64,000 nt of DNA from Novosphingobium resinovorum (GCF_001742225.1 NZ_CP017079.1:3285-67284), one strand, 5' to 3'. Positions 15,389 to 24,998 are shown, counted from the stretch's first letter. Notes: generated by a model not told the origin, from the sequence alone. Program-made: numbers and translations.

Positions 15389-16597
15389 TTATCGCACGAG
15401 AGCAACGCCTATACGTAACCGGCGGGTGCGCCGGTTATAATCGAGCAGATTTTCACCATAGCCGTAGAAGGACTGGGCGAAGAGATAGAGATCGGGACCA
15501 CCGCCGAGGAGACGGGGCAACGGATAGGACAGGTCGGCATTGACAGCCCCTTTGCCCGAACCGAAGTTGAAACGGGTGGAGGTGGAGAGGCGCAGTCCAT
15601 TATCCTCTCCGACCTCCATGAACAATCCGGCATGTCCGCGATAATGGACGATATCCGGATTGTCGGATTTGTTACCGACATACAGGGAAAGCCTGGGGGC
15701 GAATGTTAGCCTGTAATCGCCGGCGATCGGAAGGGTTGCCATTGGAGCGATGTAGATGCTGTTGATGCTGCGCGACTGGGGACCGTCCCGCCCGTTGGAC
15801 TCATGACGAATACCCGCCTGCACGGTCATGGCGATGTCGCCGGTAAGGCCAACTGTCGGTGTGATGTAGATAAGTTCGGGCTGGAAATCGATGTTGCGGA
15901 ACGGGGAGGATTTGCTTTCAAGGTCCCAGAACATTCTCTGGGTGTAGGCGAGGTACAGCCCGTCTCGCCAATTGGAAGACGTCTGGCTGTTCGCCGAGGC
16001 TCCGAACAGGCGATATTTGAAGCTCAGTTGAATGCGAGCTTCGCTGTCGGTGCCTGGCCCGTAAACGGCATAGATGGGTTCATACAGGTCGAGATTGTCC
16101 ACAAAGGCGTTGCCGGCTTTTCTGTCGGTAGGTGGCGGTGGAAGAATCGGTGCATTCGGATTCGAGCGATTTTCGGCCTCATGCGTAGCGGTCTTCACAA
16201 TGGGCGCAAGCACCACCTCCTGAGTTGACCAGGCAGGAATGGAGACCATGGCTCTGACGAGGGGTTCATTTGCGGGCAGGCGATAATGGGCCTGCCCAAA
16301 TCCATGCGCGTCGATGGCAAGATGCGGCTCTGTATCGTTAGCGCGCGCCAACAGGAGCGTGCGTTCACGATTCTCCTGCCGGACTTTCGCTTCGATCCTG
16401 TCCGGCAGGGCGAGGATTTCTTGTCTGTCAGTCCGGTTCAGAAAGCGCAGTGCAACGACCTGTTCGCCACTGGCATCGGTTTCTACCTGGCCGGTCAGTA
16501 GAACTTCCATGTCGGGCGGTGAAGCCCACACGGTGCCGGGAAGAACAAGCCAGAATGCACCGAGGATCAGGCAGCTTCGTTGGTGAAGGCGGCCCAT
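15389..16597 (-). CDS. pldA: Outer-membrane phospholipase A (OMPLA/PldA family)
   Basis: A 402-residue secreted beta-barrel protein. The signal peptide is CLILGAFWLVLPGTVWA. The barrel carries the OMPLA active-site block HESNGRDGPQSRSINSIY, with His and Ser of the catalytic pair and the Asn. About 120 residues of extra N-terminal domain precede the barrel, as in alphaproteobacterial homologues. OMPLA hydrolyses outer-membrane phospholipids. The ATG at 16597 is 1 bp from the stop of the NADH dehydrogenase gene, so the two are co-transcribed. Confidence 0.85.
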   Translation of the reverse strand: MGRLHQRSCLILGAFWLVLPGTVWASPPDMEVLLTGQVETDASGEQVVALRFLNRTDRQEILALPDRIEAKVRQENRERTLLLARANDTEPHLAIDAHGFGQAHYRLPANEPLVRAMVSIPAWSTQEVVLAPIVKTATHEAENRSNPNAPILPPPPTDRKAGNAFVDNLDLYEPIYAVYGPGTDSEARIQLSFKYRLFGASANSQTSSNWRDGLYLAYTQRMFWDLESKSSPFRNIDFQPELIYITPTVGLTGDIAMTVQAGIRHESNGRDGPQSRSINSIYIAPMATLPIAGDYRLTFAPRLSLYVGNKSDNPDIVHYRGHAGLFMEVGEDNGLRLSTSTRFNFGSGKGAVNADLSYPLPRLLGGGPDLYLFAQSFYGYGENLLDYNRRTRRLRIGVALVR

Positions 16598-16598
16598 G

Positions 16599-17888
16599 TC
16601 AGGCCAGGCGCTCGCGCCGGCGCACCGAGGTGTCGAGGGTATCGGCAAGCCACAGCAGGCTACCGCGAACCGGTCCATAAATTCGCGCCTGATGCCGCCG
16701 ATAGAGCAGCGCATGCCCAAGCTGCGCCATGCGCCCGTGCAGGAACCCACCCCGGAACAACCCGAAGCGGCCAAGCGTCCCATAAGCGTCATAACCGCCG
16801 AGCGACACCAATGACCCGAAGTCATGGTAGCGAAATGGCGGCACGGGCTTTCCTTCCAATATTGTAGGCAAAGTGCGGCCAAGATAAACGCTCTGCTGAT
16901 AGGCTGCTTGGGCCGTGGTCGGCAATGGACTCTCGCGGTCCGGAAGCATGACACTCGCACAGTCGCCCAGCGCGAAGATATCGGGGTCATTGGGTGTCGC
17001 CAAATTCGGGTTTACGATGACCTGCCCGAGCCTGCTGTGGTCCAGGCCATCTATCGCAGCGACAAACTCGGGCGCACGCACCCCGGCCGCCCAGAGTTTG
17101 ATGGATGCCTCGATCCTGCGTCCATCGGCAAGCTGGAACCCATCGGCATCGCCCGCCAGAACGCGCGCCTGCGTCAACACCTCGATGCCCAGCGACTCCA
17201 GGACCGTGTGCGCGGCATGCGCTACGCGCTCGGGAAAGGGGCCGAGAATGCGCGGCTGAGATTCGATAAGGTATATTTTCAGCCCGCTTCGCGCTCCCGA
17301 AGCGCCATGCTGTTCCAGCACATCGGCCAGCCGCACCAGTTCGGAGGCAAGCTCTACCCCGGTCGCGCCAGCCCCAACGATAGCAATCGAAAGATGGTCG
17401 TTCGAGGCGATCGCCTGAAGCATTGCGACACGCAGCCGCTCGCTGAAGGCAATGGCTTCGCGCCGGCAATCGATCGTCATGCAATGCTCTACGACGCCGG
17501 GTGTGCCGAAGTCGTTGGCTCGGCTTCCCGCAGCCAGCACCAGCTTGTCATAGGGCAGGCTGCGCGCGGGGAGAATCTCCGCCCCATCGACGACGAGCGG
17601 CGCCAGAAGGACTTGCTTCGCTGCGCGGTCGACGGCCATCACTTCGCCCATCTCGAAACGGAAGCCACGCTGCTGAGCCTGAACCAGATAGGCGGTCTGG
17701 TTGGCGCCGGTGTCGGCCGTTCCGGCCGCGATCGTATGGAGCATGGGCTTCCAGACATGGGCCGGCTCACGATCTATGAGGCGTATGTCAAGGCCCAGCC
17801 GCTTCGCCGGGGCGCCCGCCAGTTGGCCCGCAAGGTCGAGTCCGGCCACACCGCCACCGACGATCAGGATGTTTTTGCGCGGGCTCAT
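16599..17888 (-). CDS. ndh: Type II NADH dehydrogenase-like FAD-dependent oxidoreductase
   Basis: A 429-residue flavoprotein with an N-terminal FAD motif (LIVGGGVAGLDLA), an NAD-binding motif (IAIVGAGATGVELASEL) and the FAD-binding IFALGDCAS near residue 310. The C-terminal region has basic and hydrophobic residues suited to membrane association. NDH-2 enzymes pass electrons from NADH to quinones without pumping protons. It is in one operon with phospholipase A, SDR, an unknown protein and TetR (19924 to 15389). Confidence 0.85.
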   Translation of the reverse strand: MSPRKNILIVGGGVAGLDLAGQLAGAPAKRLGLDIRLIDREPAHVWKPMLHTIAAGTADTGANQTAYLVQAQQRGFRFEMGEVMAVDRAAKQVLLAPLVVDGAEILPARSLPYDKLVLAAGSRANDFGTPGVVEHCMTIDCRREAIAFSERLRVAMLQAIASNDHLSIAIVGAGATGVELASELVRLADVLEQHGASGARSGLKIYLIESQPRILGPFPERVAHAAHTVLESLGIEVLTQARVLAGDADGFQLADGRRIEASIKLWAAGVRAPEFVAAIDGLDHSRLGQVIVNPNLATPNDPDIFALGDCASVMLPDRESPLPTTAQAAYQQSVYLGRTLPTILEGKPVPPFRYHDFGSLVSLGGYDAYGTLGRFGLFRGGFLHGRMAQLGHALLYRRHQARIYGPVRGSLLWLADTLDTSVRRRERLA

Positions 17889-17938
17889 CGTTTCAATCCT
17901 TCTGACCTGGCCGGCAGCAATGATCGCCGCCGGGCGCT

Positions 17939-18721
17939 TCAGTGCATGTGTGCGCCGCCATTGATATCCAGCGTGGTTCCAGTGATGTAGGACGCCTGCG
18001 GCGATGCCAGGAACACGACGCCAAAGCCGACTTCCTCGGGCGTCCCCAAACGGTTGAGCAATGCAGATCGCGCGGTTTGTGCCCTGAATTCTTCGCTCGT
18101 ATTGCGGTAGAATTCCGGTGTTCCGACCACGCCTGGAGCGATGGTGTTGACGGTGATGTTGGCGTGAGCCAGATCGTAGGCGACCTGACGGGTGAGGCCG
18201 ATCAGCGCGGCCTTTGACGCCACATAGGCGGGGTTGGCCGGGCTTACCGCAAGCTGGCCGGTTCCCGAGGTCATCGTTATGATCCGGCTGTGCTCAAGAG
18301 GGCGGGCCAGACGCAACTGGGCAAATTTGCGAATACAGAAGAAAACCCCGCTGAGGTTCAGAGCGATACCCCGGTTCCAGTCCTCGGTGGCCGTCGTCGC
18401 AATATTGGGATGAGGATTATCCGGGTTCACGGGAGCGCCGCCGGACGCCACCACCAGCACGCTGGCCGGCCCATCCGCCTCGATGCTATCGAATGCGGCA
18501 TCCACCGCCCTATCTTTTGTGACATCGAACACGCTTACGTCGTGGCCCTCGCCCGCCAAAGTGCGCAAGACTTCACGGGCTCGGTCTTCATTATAGTCTG
18601 CAACGACGACGCGATACCCTTCCAGCGCCATGCGCCGGCATATGTCACTGCCGATCCCGCCGGCGGCGCCCACAACAATGGCTCTGCGCCGTTCCATCGG
18701 CACGGTTTCGGAAATATTCAT
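17939..18721 (-). CDS. Short-chain dehydrogenase/reductase
   Basis: A 260-residue classical SDR. It has a Rossmann motif GAAGGIG, VVADYN after it, the catalytic YVASK, upstream Ser in MTSGTG, and a C-terminal GTTLDINGGAHMH typical of the FabG-like group. The start at 18721 is chosen because AAGGAG lies six bases upstream; an ATG at 18745 overlaps the upstream stop. The substrate is unknown. It stands between the NDH-2 and an unknown protein in the TetR-headed cluster. Confidence 0.85.
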   Translation of the reverse strand: MNISETVPMERRRAIVVGAAGGIGSDICRRMALEGYRVVVADYNEDRAREVLRTLAGEGHDVSVFDVTKDRAVDAAFDSIEADGPASVLVVASGGAPVNPDNPHPNIATTATEDWNRGIALNLSGVFFCIRKFAQLRLARPLEHSRIITMTSGTGQLAVSPANPAYVASKAALIGLTRQVAYDLAHANITVNTIAPGVVGTPEFYRNTSEEFRAQTARSALLNRLGTPEEVGFGVVFLASPQASYITGTTLDINGGAHMH

Positions 18722-18741
18722 CACAGGCTCCTTGATTTCAT

Positions 18742-19230
18742 TCATTGCGGGGAACGGGTCCAGCGCGGCGAGAGGCGTTTGCGAGGCTGGTTCTCGGTGA
18801 GGACGCGAACGAGATTGAGCCAGTCATTGACCTGGACAGCGGCGGTGGTCTCGGTGAGACGATAGTGTTCGATCATCCGGTTGAGCAACTCGTCGATATC
18901 GTGGATCACGAGATTGCGCGCGGCATTCAGGTCATCGCGGTTGTCCGGATCGAATGGCGTTTGAGGCTCCCACCGATCCTGCATCGCCGTGCGAAAGCGC
19001 TGCCATTGCGCGTTGAGCAGGGATCGGGGCCGATTTTCCGCTGTCCATCGGGTGATGGCCTGTTCGGCCTTCCGATCACCAAGGGCAAACTCGTCGCGGA
19101 CAAGAATGCCGATATCATGAAGATCGCCCCGCATCGCGCGATCATAGTTGTCGAGGCGGTCCACCCAAAGATCATGGATGCGGGCGGAGATTACTTCCCA
19201 GTCCGCGATGCATTCATCGGCCATCTTCAA
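18742..19230 (-). CDS. Hypothetical protein in the TetR-SDR-NDH cluster
   Basis: A 162-residue soluble protein, rich in Trp, Arg and Asp (DLWVDRLDNYDRAMRGDLHD, DELLNRMIEHYRLTETTAAV). No family recognised. It overlaps the tetR gene by 17 bp and almost touches the SDR gene, so it belongs to the same transcription unit. No signal or membrane segment. Confidence 0.55.
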   Translation of the reverse strand: MKMADECIADWEVISARIHDLWVDRLDNYDRAMRGDLHDIGILVRDEFALGDRKAEQAITRWTAENRPRSLLNAQWQRFRTAMQDRWEPQTPFDPDNRDDLNAARNLVIHDIDELLNRMIEHYRLTETTAAVQVNDWLNLVRVLTENQPRKRLSPRWTRSPQ

Positions 19231-19924
19231 TGTCCTGTTGCGCGAGAGCGGCGAGCTCGGACAGCCTGTCCGCGCCCAAATGATCTCGCAGGGCGAGCAA
19301 GGCCTTGAGACGCTGGCGCGTTCGAATAAGATGCGTCTTGTCGAGCCGGTCGCCGGTTATTCCGGTCAGGATACCCATTTGTGTGTCGGCCAGAACGATG
19401 GCGAGGAACATGTCCGCCAGAAAATCCGACGCGGCTTCGTCACGGCAGAACGAGGCACCAGTCTGTTCACGGAACATACGGCGCATCCATGCCTGGATCC
19501 TGGGTACGATCTGGCGATAGATTTCCCCGATACCCGGATAATGCTGCCGCTCGGCAATCACCATCCGCAACAGATCGATCGTTTCCTCGCTGGTGGCGAC
19601 GGCGATCAACCGTTCCGCCATGGCATCGAGATCGCCGCTGGCGGCGGGCGCGATGGTTTCGGTGACGGCCTGCGCGAAGCGCTCGGCCTCTTCCTCGACA
19701 ATCGCCTCGAAAAGAGCGAGCTTGCCGTCGAAATGGCCATAGAGCGTTCCGCGCGACCCACCGGTGCGAGCCATGATGTCGTCGATGGTGGCTGCGGCGA
19801 ATCCCTTTTCGTGAAAGACCGAGCGGGCTGCGGCGATAAGCAGGCGCCGCCGCTCTTCCTTCCGCTCCGCACGCCTGGAGCTTTGCGCGACCGGACGGAT
19901 CGCCGCTCCCTCCTTATTCGACAT
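19214..19924 (-). CDS. TetR/AcrR-family regulator
   Basis: A 236-residue regulator. The N-terminal HTH has AAATIDDIMARTGGSRGTLYGHF, followed by a ligand-binding C-terminal domain (AefR-like, TetR_C). The start at 19924 (MSNKEG) has GGAAGA just upstream; an ATG at 19942 is possible with AGGAGG further away. It lies 40 bp downstream of the emrB-like gene on the same strand, so it could be read from the efflux promoter as well as its own. It heads the cluster running to the phospholipase. Confidence 0.85.
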   Translation of the reverse strand: MSNKEGAAIRPVAQSSRRAERKEERRRLLIAAARSVFHEKGFAAATIDDIMARTGGSRGTLYGHFDGKLALFEAIVEEEAERFAQAVTETIAPAASGDLDAMAERLIAVATSEETIDLLRMVIAERQHYPGIGEIYRQIVPRIQAWMRRMFREQTGASFCRDEAASDFLADMFLAIVLADTQMGILTGITGDRLDKTHLIRTRQRLKALLALRDHLGADRLSELAALAQQDIEDGR

Positions 19925-19966
19925 AGGTTTCTTCCATTTCACAAACCGAATTCCTCCTGGCCCCTG

Positions 19967-21511
19967 TCAGTGACCCGCGTTGGTATCGATCGGTCCCTTG
20001 GGCTTGGGCGCAAGCCAGATGAGGGCGGCAGCGACGGCGAAGCACATTACAATCGCCGCGAACGTATTGAGGGTTGCCAGCATGACGCTTTGCCCTTCGA
20101 CGATATTGGTCAGCATGACCCTCGCCGATTCCGGGGATGCGCCGCCCGCGATCATGCCATCCAGGGTCGATTGTCCCTGGTGCATGGCGCCGGCCAGTTC
20201 GGTCTGGTTTTCTCGCGTCGCGTTGGCCCAGCGGGTCTGGACAAGCGATGTTGCGAACGCACCGGCCAGCGTTCTTAGGAAGTTGGACATGCCAGCAGCG
20301 TTCGCCGTCTCATCGGGATTGACTGTCGCAATGGCGAGTCCCGTGATCGGCACGAAGAACATCACCATGAACGGCCCTGTCAGGAGGGTCGGCCACGCCA
20401 TCTGGAAGAAGGTGACTTCACTGTTGAAGCTCATCCGCCAGGTGGTCATCAGGCCTAGGCCGATGATCCCTAAGCAAATGATGAGACGCGGATCGTATTT
20501 CTCGACGGCCTTGCCGACGCCGGGCGCGGACATGACCGCGAGGATGCCCATGAGCCCGGTTGCATAGCCGGCCCAGGTGGCGGTGTAGCCCATATTCTGC
20601 TGAAGCCAGAGCGGAAGGATGACGATGGTCGCATTGAAGGCGCCGAACCCCACGGCATAAGTCAGCACAGTTGCGGAGAAGCCGCGATGCCGGAAAATCC
20701 GCAAATCGACGATCGGGTTTTTCTCGGTCAGTTCGTAGATAAGAAAAGCGACGAACCCGATTACAGCGACGATGGCCATGGCGAGGACCATGGGCGAGGC
20801 GAACCAGTCATGGTTGCGGCCTTCGTCGAGAACGATCTGCAACGCCGCCACCCACACGACGAGCAGCGCCAGCCCGATCTTGTCGATCGGGGCCTTCGCC
20901 GTCTCGTCCTTGCGTCCCTTGAGGAGATAAAGCACGATCAGTCCGCCTGCCGCGGCGAAGGGAATCTTGACGAAGAAGATCCACTGCCAGCCGATGGTGT
21001 CGCAGATGATGCCGCCCAGAATAGGCCCTGCAACCGGCCCGATCAACGTCGTCATCGCCCACAGGACCGTGGCCAGCGTCGCCTTTTCGGGTGGGAAAAT
21101 GCGCAGCAGCAGCATCTGCGAGAGCGGCATGATGAGACCGCCGAACAAACCCAGCAGGACGCGCCCGCCGATCAGCATCCCCAGCGAAGTCGACAGACCG
21201 CAGACGAAGGAAAGGACCGCGAACGCCAGATAGCAGGTGATGAACACTCGCTGCGCGCCGAACCGGTTGGACAGCCACCCCGTCAGCGGCACGGTGATCG
21301 CTTCCGCGACCGCATAGGAGGTGATGACCCATGTACCCTGCGTCGAGGATACGCCCAACGCCCCGGCAATGGTCGGGACCGAGACATTGGCGATGGTCGT
21401 GTCCAGAACGACTAGGAAATTGGCGAAGGCGATGGCAAGCGCCGCTATCATCAGTTTGCCGCCTGTCAGCGGCGGCGCATCGTCTCCGGCATGTGCAGTG
21501 GCGCTTGCCAT
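19967..21511 (-). CDS. emrB: DHA2-family drug:proton antiporter (EmrB/QacA type)
   Basis: A 514-residue major-facilitator protein with 14 predicted membrane segments, beginning IAALAIAFANFLVVLDTTIANVSVP (read in parts), the antiporter motif C-like GPVAGPILGG, and motif A NRFGAQRVF. It works with the HlyD-type adaptor and NodT-type outer-membrane channel encoded upstream to form a tripartite efflux pump. The start ATG at 21511 is 20 bp from the adaptor gene. Confidence 0.92.
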   Translation of the reverse strand: MASATAHAGDDAPPLTGGKLMIAALAIAFANFLVVLDTTIANVSVPTIAGALGVSSTQGTWVITSYAVAEAITVPLTGWLSNRFGAQRVFITCYLAFAVLSFVCGLSTSLGMLIGGRVLLGLFGGLIMPLSQMLLLRIFPPEKATLATVLWAMTTLIGPVAGPILGGIICDTIGWQWIFFVKIPFAAAGGLIVLYLLKGRKDETAKAPIDKIGLALLVVWVAALQIVLDEGRNHDWFASPMVLAMAIVAVIGFVAFLIYELTEKNPIVDLRIFRHRGFSATVLTYAVGFGAFNATIVILPLWLQQNMGYTATWAGYATGLMGILAVMSAPGVGKAVEKYDPRLIICLGIIGLGLMTTWRMSFNSEVTFFQMAWPTLLTGPFMVMFFVPITGLAIATVNPDETANAAGMSNFLRTLAGAFATSLVQTRWANATRENQTELAGAMHQGQSTLDGMIAGGASPESARVMLTNIVEGQSVMLATLNTFAAIVMCFAVAAALIWLAPKPKGPIDTNAGH

Positions 21512-21531
21512 CTGGGCGTCTCCCTTGCGGC

Positions 21532-22698
21532 TCAGTTGGAAAGATCGATATCGGCGGTCATCGACAGCCCGACCTGCAAGGGATGCTCGGCCAGTTGTTT
21601 GGGATCGAGCGCAATGCGCACGGGCAGGCGCTGGACCACCTTGATCCAGTTGCCGGTCGCATTTTGCGCGGGAACCACCGCGAAAGCGGAACCCGTGCCG
21701 CCGGAGAAGCCGATCACCTTGCCTTTATATTCGACATTGTCGCCATACAGGTCGGAGATGAGCGTCACCGACTGGCCCGGGCGAACCTTGGCAAGCTGGA
21801 CTTCCTTGAAATTGGCGTCGACATAGGCCGCCTGAACCGGCACCACGACCATCAACGTCTGGCCTGACGACACCCGCTGACCGACCTGTACCTGGCGTTT
21901 GGAAACGATGCCGTCGACCGGTGCGCGGATGATCGTGCGATCGAGATCGATCCGGGCCTGATCCAGCGCCGTGCGCGCAGCCAGCACTTCGGGATTGTTT
22001 TCGACAGTGGTGTCGGCGATCAGCGCCTTGTTCGCATCCCGGTCTCCCACAGCGGTGAGCCGGTTCGCCGAAGCCTGTGAGCGGGCAGCCTCTGCGGCCT
22101 TCACATTGGCAAGGGCCGTGGTGTGGGCGTTGCGCGCCGTCGTCAGTTCGTCGCCGGAAACAGAGCCGGAGGCGACCAGCGCCTCACGGCGCTGAAGATC
22201 GATCCTGGCCTTGTCGAGTTCGCCGCGGGCGGCGGCAAGCTGGGCGTCGGCGCGGGCTTGGTCGGCGGCGCGCGAGGCGATTTGCGCGCCAAGACCGCTA
22301 TCGGTGGCGATAAGGCCACGCACCTTGCGCTCGGTCAGCGCCAGTTGCGCCTCAGCCCGCGCAACCGCCAGTTTTGCGTCGGTATCGTCGAGGCGCAGCA
22401 ATATGTCGCCGCGCTTCACCTTCTGCGTGTCATCGACAAGCACTTCGCGCACCGGCCCGCCGATCAGCGGTGTGACCTGGGCGACATTGGCGCCGACATA
22501 GGCGTTGTCGGTCACCGCATGGCGTGAAGCGACGAAATAGTCATAGGCATAATAGCCGCCGCCAAGCAGCAGCACGGCCGCGACGAGACCGGTGAAACCC
22601 TTTTTCCTTTTGGCCTTGCGGGCGGTTTCTTCATCGGCGCTTTCCACCTCGGTGGTGGTGATGATGTCATGTTCGACGACGTGAGTGACAGTGGTCAT
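21532..22698 (-). CDS. emrA: HlyD-family periplasmic adaptor (EmrA type)
   Basis: A 388-residue protein with a cytoplasmic tail, one membrane anchor (GFTGLVAAVLLLGGGYYAY), a biotinyl-lipoyl-like domain split around a long coiled-coil hairpin rich in Ala/Glu/Arg (about 95-220) and a C-terminal beta-barrel domain. It bridges the EmrB-like transporter and the outer-membrane channel. It is the middle gene of the three-gene efflux operon, with a 14-bp gap to the channel gene. Confidence 0.92.
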   Translation of the reverse strand: MTTVTHVVEHDIITTTEVESADEETARKAKRKKGFTGLVAAVLLLGGGYYAYDYFVASRHAVTDNAYVGANVAQVTPLIGGPVREVLVDDTQKVKRGDILLRLDDTDAKLAVARAEAQLALTERKVRGLIATDSGLGAQIASRAADQARADAQLAAARGELDKARIDLQRREALVASGSVSGDELTTARNAHTTALANVKAAEAARSQASANRLTAVGDRDANKALIADTTVENNPEVLAARTALDQARIDLDRTIIRAPVDGIVSKRQVQVGQRVSSGQTLMVVVPVQAAYVDANFKEVQLAKVRPGQSVTLISDLYGDNVEYKGKVIGFSGGTGSAFAVVPAQNATGNWIKVVQRLPVRIALDPKQLAEHPLQVGLSMTADIDLSN

Positions 22699-22712
22699 GG
22701 CTGGAGCATCCT

Positions 22713-24152
22713 TCAGGAACGAAAGCCGCCGCCGAGCGCGCGGACCAGCGCGACGTCGAGGCTAAAGGCACGGGTTTGCAGGACGGCGGCAGTCCGCCGG
22801 GTGGAAATCAGCGAGTCTTCGGCGGCGAGAACATCGAGATAGGTGGCGAGGCCGCCACGATAGCGATTGTTGGCGACGGTCCACGCGGCTTGTGCCGCTT
22901 GTTCTGCGGCTTTGGCACGATCCAGTCTTGTGCCGAGCGCGCGCTGGCTGGTGGCGGCATCGGCAACTTCGCGCAATGCCTGGACGAGCGTGCCGTCATA
23001 TTGAGCGACGGCGGCCTTATAGTCTGATTCTGCCCCGCGATATTGCGCGCGCAGGCGGCCGCCGTCGAGGATCGGCAGGGTCACGGCGGGGGCTGCCGAT
23101 CCAAAGTCCGATCCAGAGCTGAAGACATTGTCGATGCCGAGCGCCTGCAAACCGATCAGGCCGGTCAGATTGACGCTGGGATAGAAGGAAGCGCGGGCTT
23201 GCCTGATGCGGCTGTCCGAAGCACCTGCCCGCAAGCGCGCCGCGATGATGTCCGGGCGACGCCCGATCAATTCAGCGGGGATATTGGCGGGAAGGCCGGC
23301 ACTCGCCACTCTGGAAATTGCGGGGCGGGCGATAGCAAGCCCCCGGTCAGGCCCCGCGCCCATCAGCGCGGCGATGCGGTTGCGGGTCAGCGCGATATTT
23401 TCATCGAGAGAGGCGATTTCGCCTTGCGCGGTCGCCAGGGCCGAGGCGGCACGCTGTATCGCACCGTCATTCTCCAGCCCCTGCTTCTTGCGGCCGATCA
23501 TGAGTTCGTGCGTTTGACCGCGGACCTTGATCGCTTCTTCTGCCGCGTCCCGTTCGGCATAGAGGCCGGCAAGGTCGGCATAAGCGTCGGCGATCCCGGC
23601 GGATACGGCCAGGCGGGTTGCGGCAGCTTCCGCGCCCGCCGCTTCGGCTTCAGCCTTCGCTGCTGCCAGCGCCGCCCGGTTCTTGCCCCAGAAATCAAGC
23701 TCCCAGTTCAGACTGAGGCTTCCTTGCCCGTAATCGGGCCAACCGCGCGGCGCAAAACCCTCAGGAAAGAGATAATTGTCGCTTTGCTGGGTGACGCCAC
23801 CTTCCACGCTGGCGCTGACGGAAGGCAGCAGGTTGCTACGCGCCTGCCCGACAAGCGCGCGGGCGCGCTCGAAGCGCGCCTCGGCAACACGCAGGTCAGT
23901 GGCTCCGGCCAAGCCCTCCTCAATCAGCCCGTCGAGCTGCGAATCGCCATAGGCCTTCCACCAGCCGTCCGAAGGCCATTGCGCTTGCGTGGCGGTCGCG
24001 AAGCTCTCGGTGGCCGCATAACTCTCGGGCCGGGCAATGGGCTTGAGATCGCCTTTCGGTGGCGGAATGGCGCAGCCGGCCAACAGGATGGTGGTGGCGA
24101 GACAGGCGAAGGCCATCCGTCTTTTTCGCCGGGATGAGAGCATTGGGGCCAC
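22713..24152 (-). CDS. NodT-family outer-membrane efflux lipoprotein
   Basis: A 479-residue TolC-like channel subunit. The signal peptide ends in a lipobox, LLAGC, so it is a lipoprotein. Two outer-membrane-efflux repeats follow, with GWPDYGQGSLSLNWELDFWG in the first and IRQARASFYPSVNLTG in the second. It is the first gene of the efflux operon and is transcribed divergently from the tetR gene at 24253. Internal ATGs at 24143 and 24116 are alternative starts. Confidence 0.9.
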   Translation of the reverse strand: MAPMLSSRRKRRMAFACLATTILLAGCAIPPPKGDLKPIARPESYAATESFATATQAQWPSDGWWKAYGDSQLDGLIEEGLAGATDLRVAEARFERARALVGQARSNLLPSVSASVEGGVTQQSDNYLFPEGFAPRGWPDYGQGSLSLNWELDFWGKNRAALAAAKAEAEAAGAEAAATRLAVSAGIADAYADLAGLYAERDAAEEAIKVRGQTHELMIGRKKQGLENDGAIQRAASALATAQGEIASLDENIALTRNRIAALMGAGPDRGLAIARPAISRVASAGLPANIPAELIGRRPDIIAARLRAGASDSRIRQARASFYPSVNLTGLIGLQALGIDNVFSSGSDFGSAAPAVTLPILDGGRLRAQYRGAESDYKAAVAQYDGTLVQALREVADAATSQRALGTRLDRAKAAEQAAQAAWTVANNRYRGGLATYLDVLAAEDSLISTRRTAAVLQTRAFSLDVALVRALGGGFRS

Positions 24153-24173
24153 GAGACGACTCCTGAATAACCG

Positions 24174-24230
24174 AACTGTACGGTCGGATATTGATTCGGC
24201 CTTGTCTCGTCAATGGAAAACTGTACAGTT
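24174..24230. promoter_or_regulatory. Two operator candidates between the efflux operon and its TetR gene
   Basis: AACTGTACAGTT at 24219-24230 is a perfect 12-bp palindrome. AACTGTACGGTC at 24174-24185 is a near copy 45 bp away. Both lie in the 100-bp divergent promoter region, the expected place for the TetR protein to repress the efflux operon and itself. Confidence 0.75.
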
Positions 24231-24252
24231 GGGTTCAGAAAAGGAAAAATCG

Positions 24253-24849
24253 ATGCGTTTGAAAACCGAGATGCGGCGAGAGGCGATCCTGGAGACCGCG
24301 ACACAGCTGTTTCAGGAGGTCGGCTACGAGCGGGCCAGCATGGCCGAAATATCGGCTCGGATGGGCGGCTCCAAAGCGACGCTCTACAATTATTTCCGGT
24401 CCAAGGACGAACTGTTCGCAGCCGCCATGTTCAATGCCATCGAAACGCAGGGCCAGCAGGTCGTGGATATGCTCGACGCCCCAAATGATGATGTAAGGAC
24501 GGTGCTCCAGCGCTTTGGGGAGGCCTATCTGCGTTTCATCACCGCACCGGAGACGCTCGCCATTACCCGGACTGCGATCGCCGAGGGCGCGAACAGCAAA
24601 CTAGGGGCAAGCCTCTATGCGCGCGGGCCAATGCGAGCATGGGAAGAAGTGGCGGCCTATGTGCAACAGTTGCAGGATAGAGGGATATTGGCCGCCACCG
24701 ATCCCATGTTGATCGCGATCCACCTCAAGGGCCTGCTTGAAGCGGGATATGTAGAACCTCTGCTTTGGGGAGCCAAAACCAAGGGAAAAATGGCTGCATC
24801 CGTCGCGGACGCCGTGGACGTCTTCCTTAGGGCTTATTCCGTCCAGTGA
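24253..24849 (+). CDS. TetR-family repressor of the adjacent efflux operon
   Basis: A 198-residue regulator with the HTH block ASMAEISARMGGSKATLYNYF and an AefR-like C-terminal ligand domain. The ATG at 24253 follows AAGGAAAAATCG, and the region upstream holds two ACTGTAC-type operators shared with the divergent nodT-emrA-emrB operon. A local repressor that responds to a pump substrate is the standard arrangement. Confidence 0.9.
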   Translation: MRLKTEMRREAILETATQLFQEVGYERASMAEISARMGGSKATLYNYFRSKDELFAAAMFNAIETQGQQVVDMLDAPNDDVRTVLQRFGEAYLRFITAPETLAITRTAIAEGANSKLGASLYARGPMRAWEEVAAYVQQLQDRGILAATDPMLIAIHLKGLLEAGYVEPLLWGAKTKGKMAASVADAVDVFLRAYSVQ

Positions 24850-24934
24850 GAGAATGAACAACAATCGCTAAGGATCGCGCCATGCTTGGTGAATGCGCAA
24901 CGGCCTGAGACGATCGCGGCGTTGAAGTGCAGCG

Positions 24935-24998
24935 CCATCCGCCCTCTAGATCTGGCCGCACCGTCCGACTTCGCGGCATGGATCGAGAGGGCGGATGG
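24935..24998. repeat. 18-bp inverted repeat in the TetR-NmrA intergenic region
   Basis: CCATCCGCCCTCTAGATC (24935-24952) and its near-perfect inverse (24981-24998, one mismatch) are separated by 28 bp. The interval 24850-25086 holds no convincing gene. The repeat lies between the convergent tetR and NmrA-like genes and could be a bidirectional terminator or the remains of a mobile element end. Confidence 0.5.
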
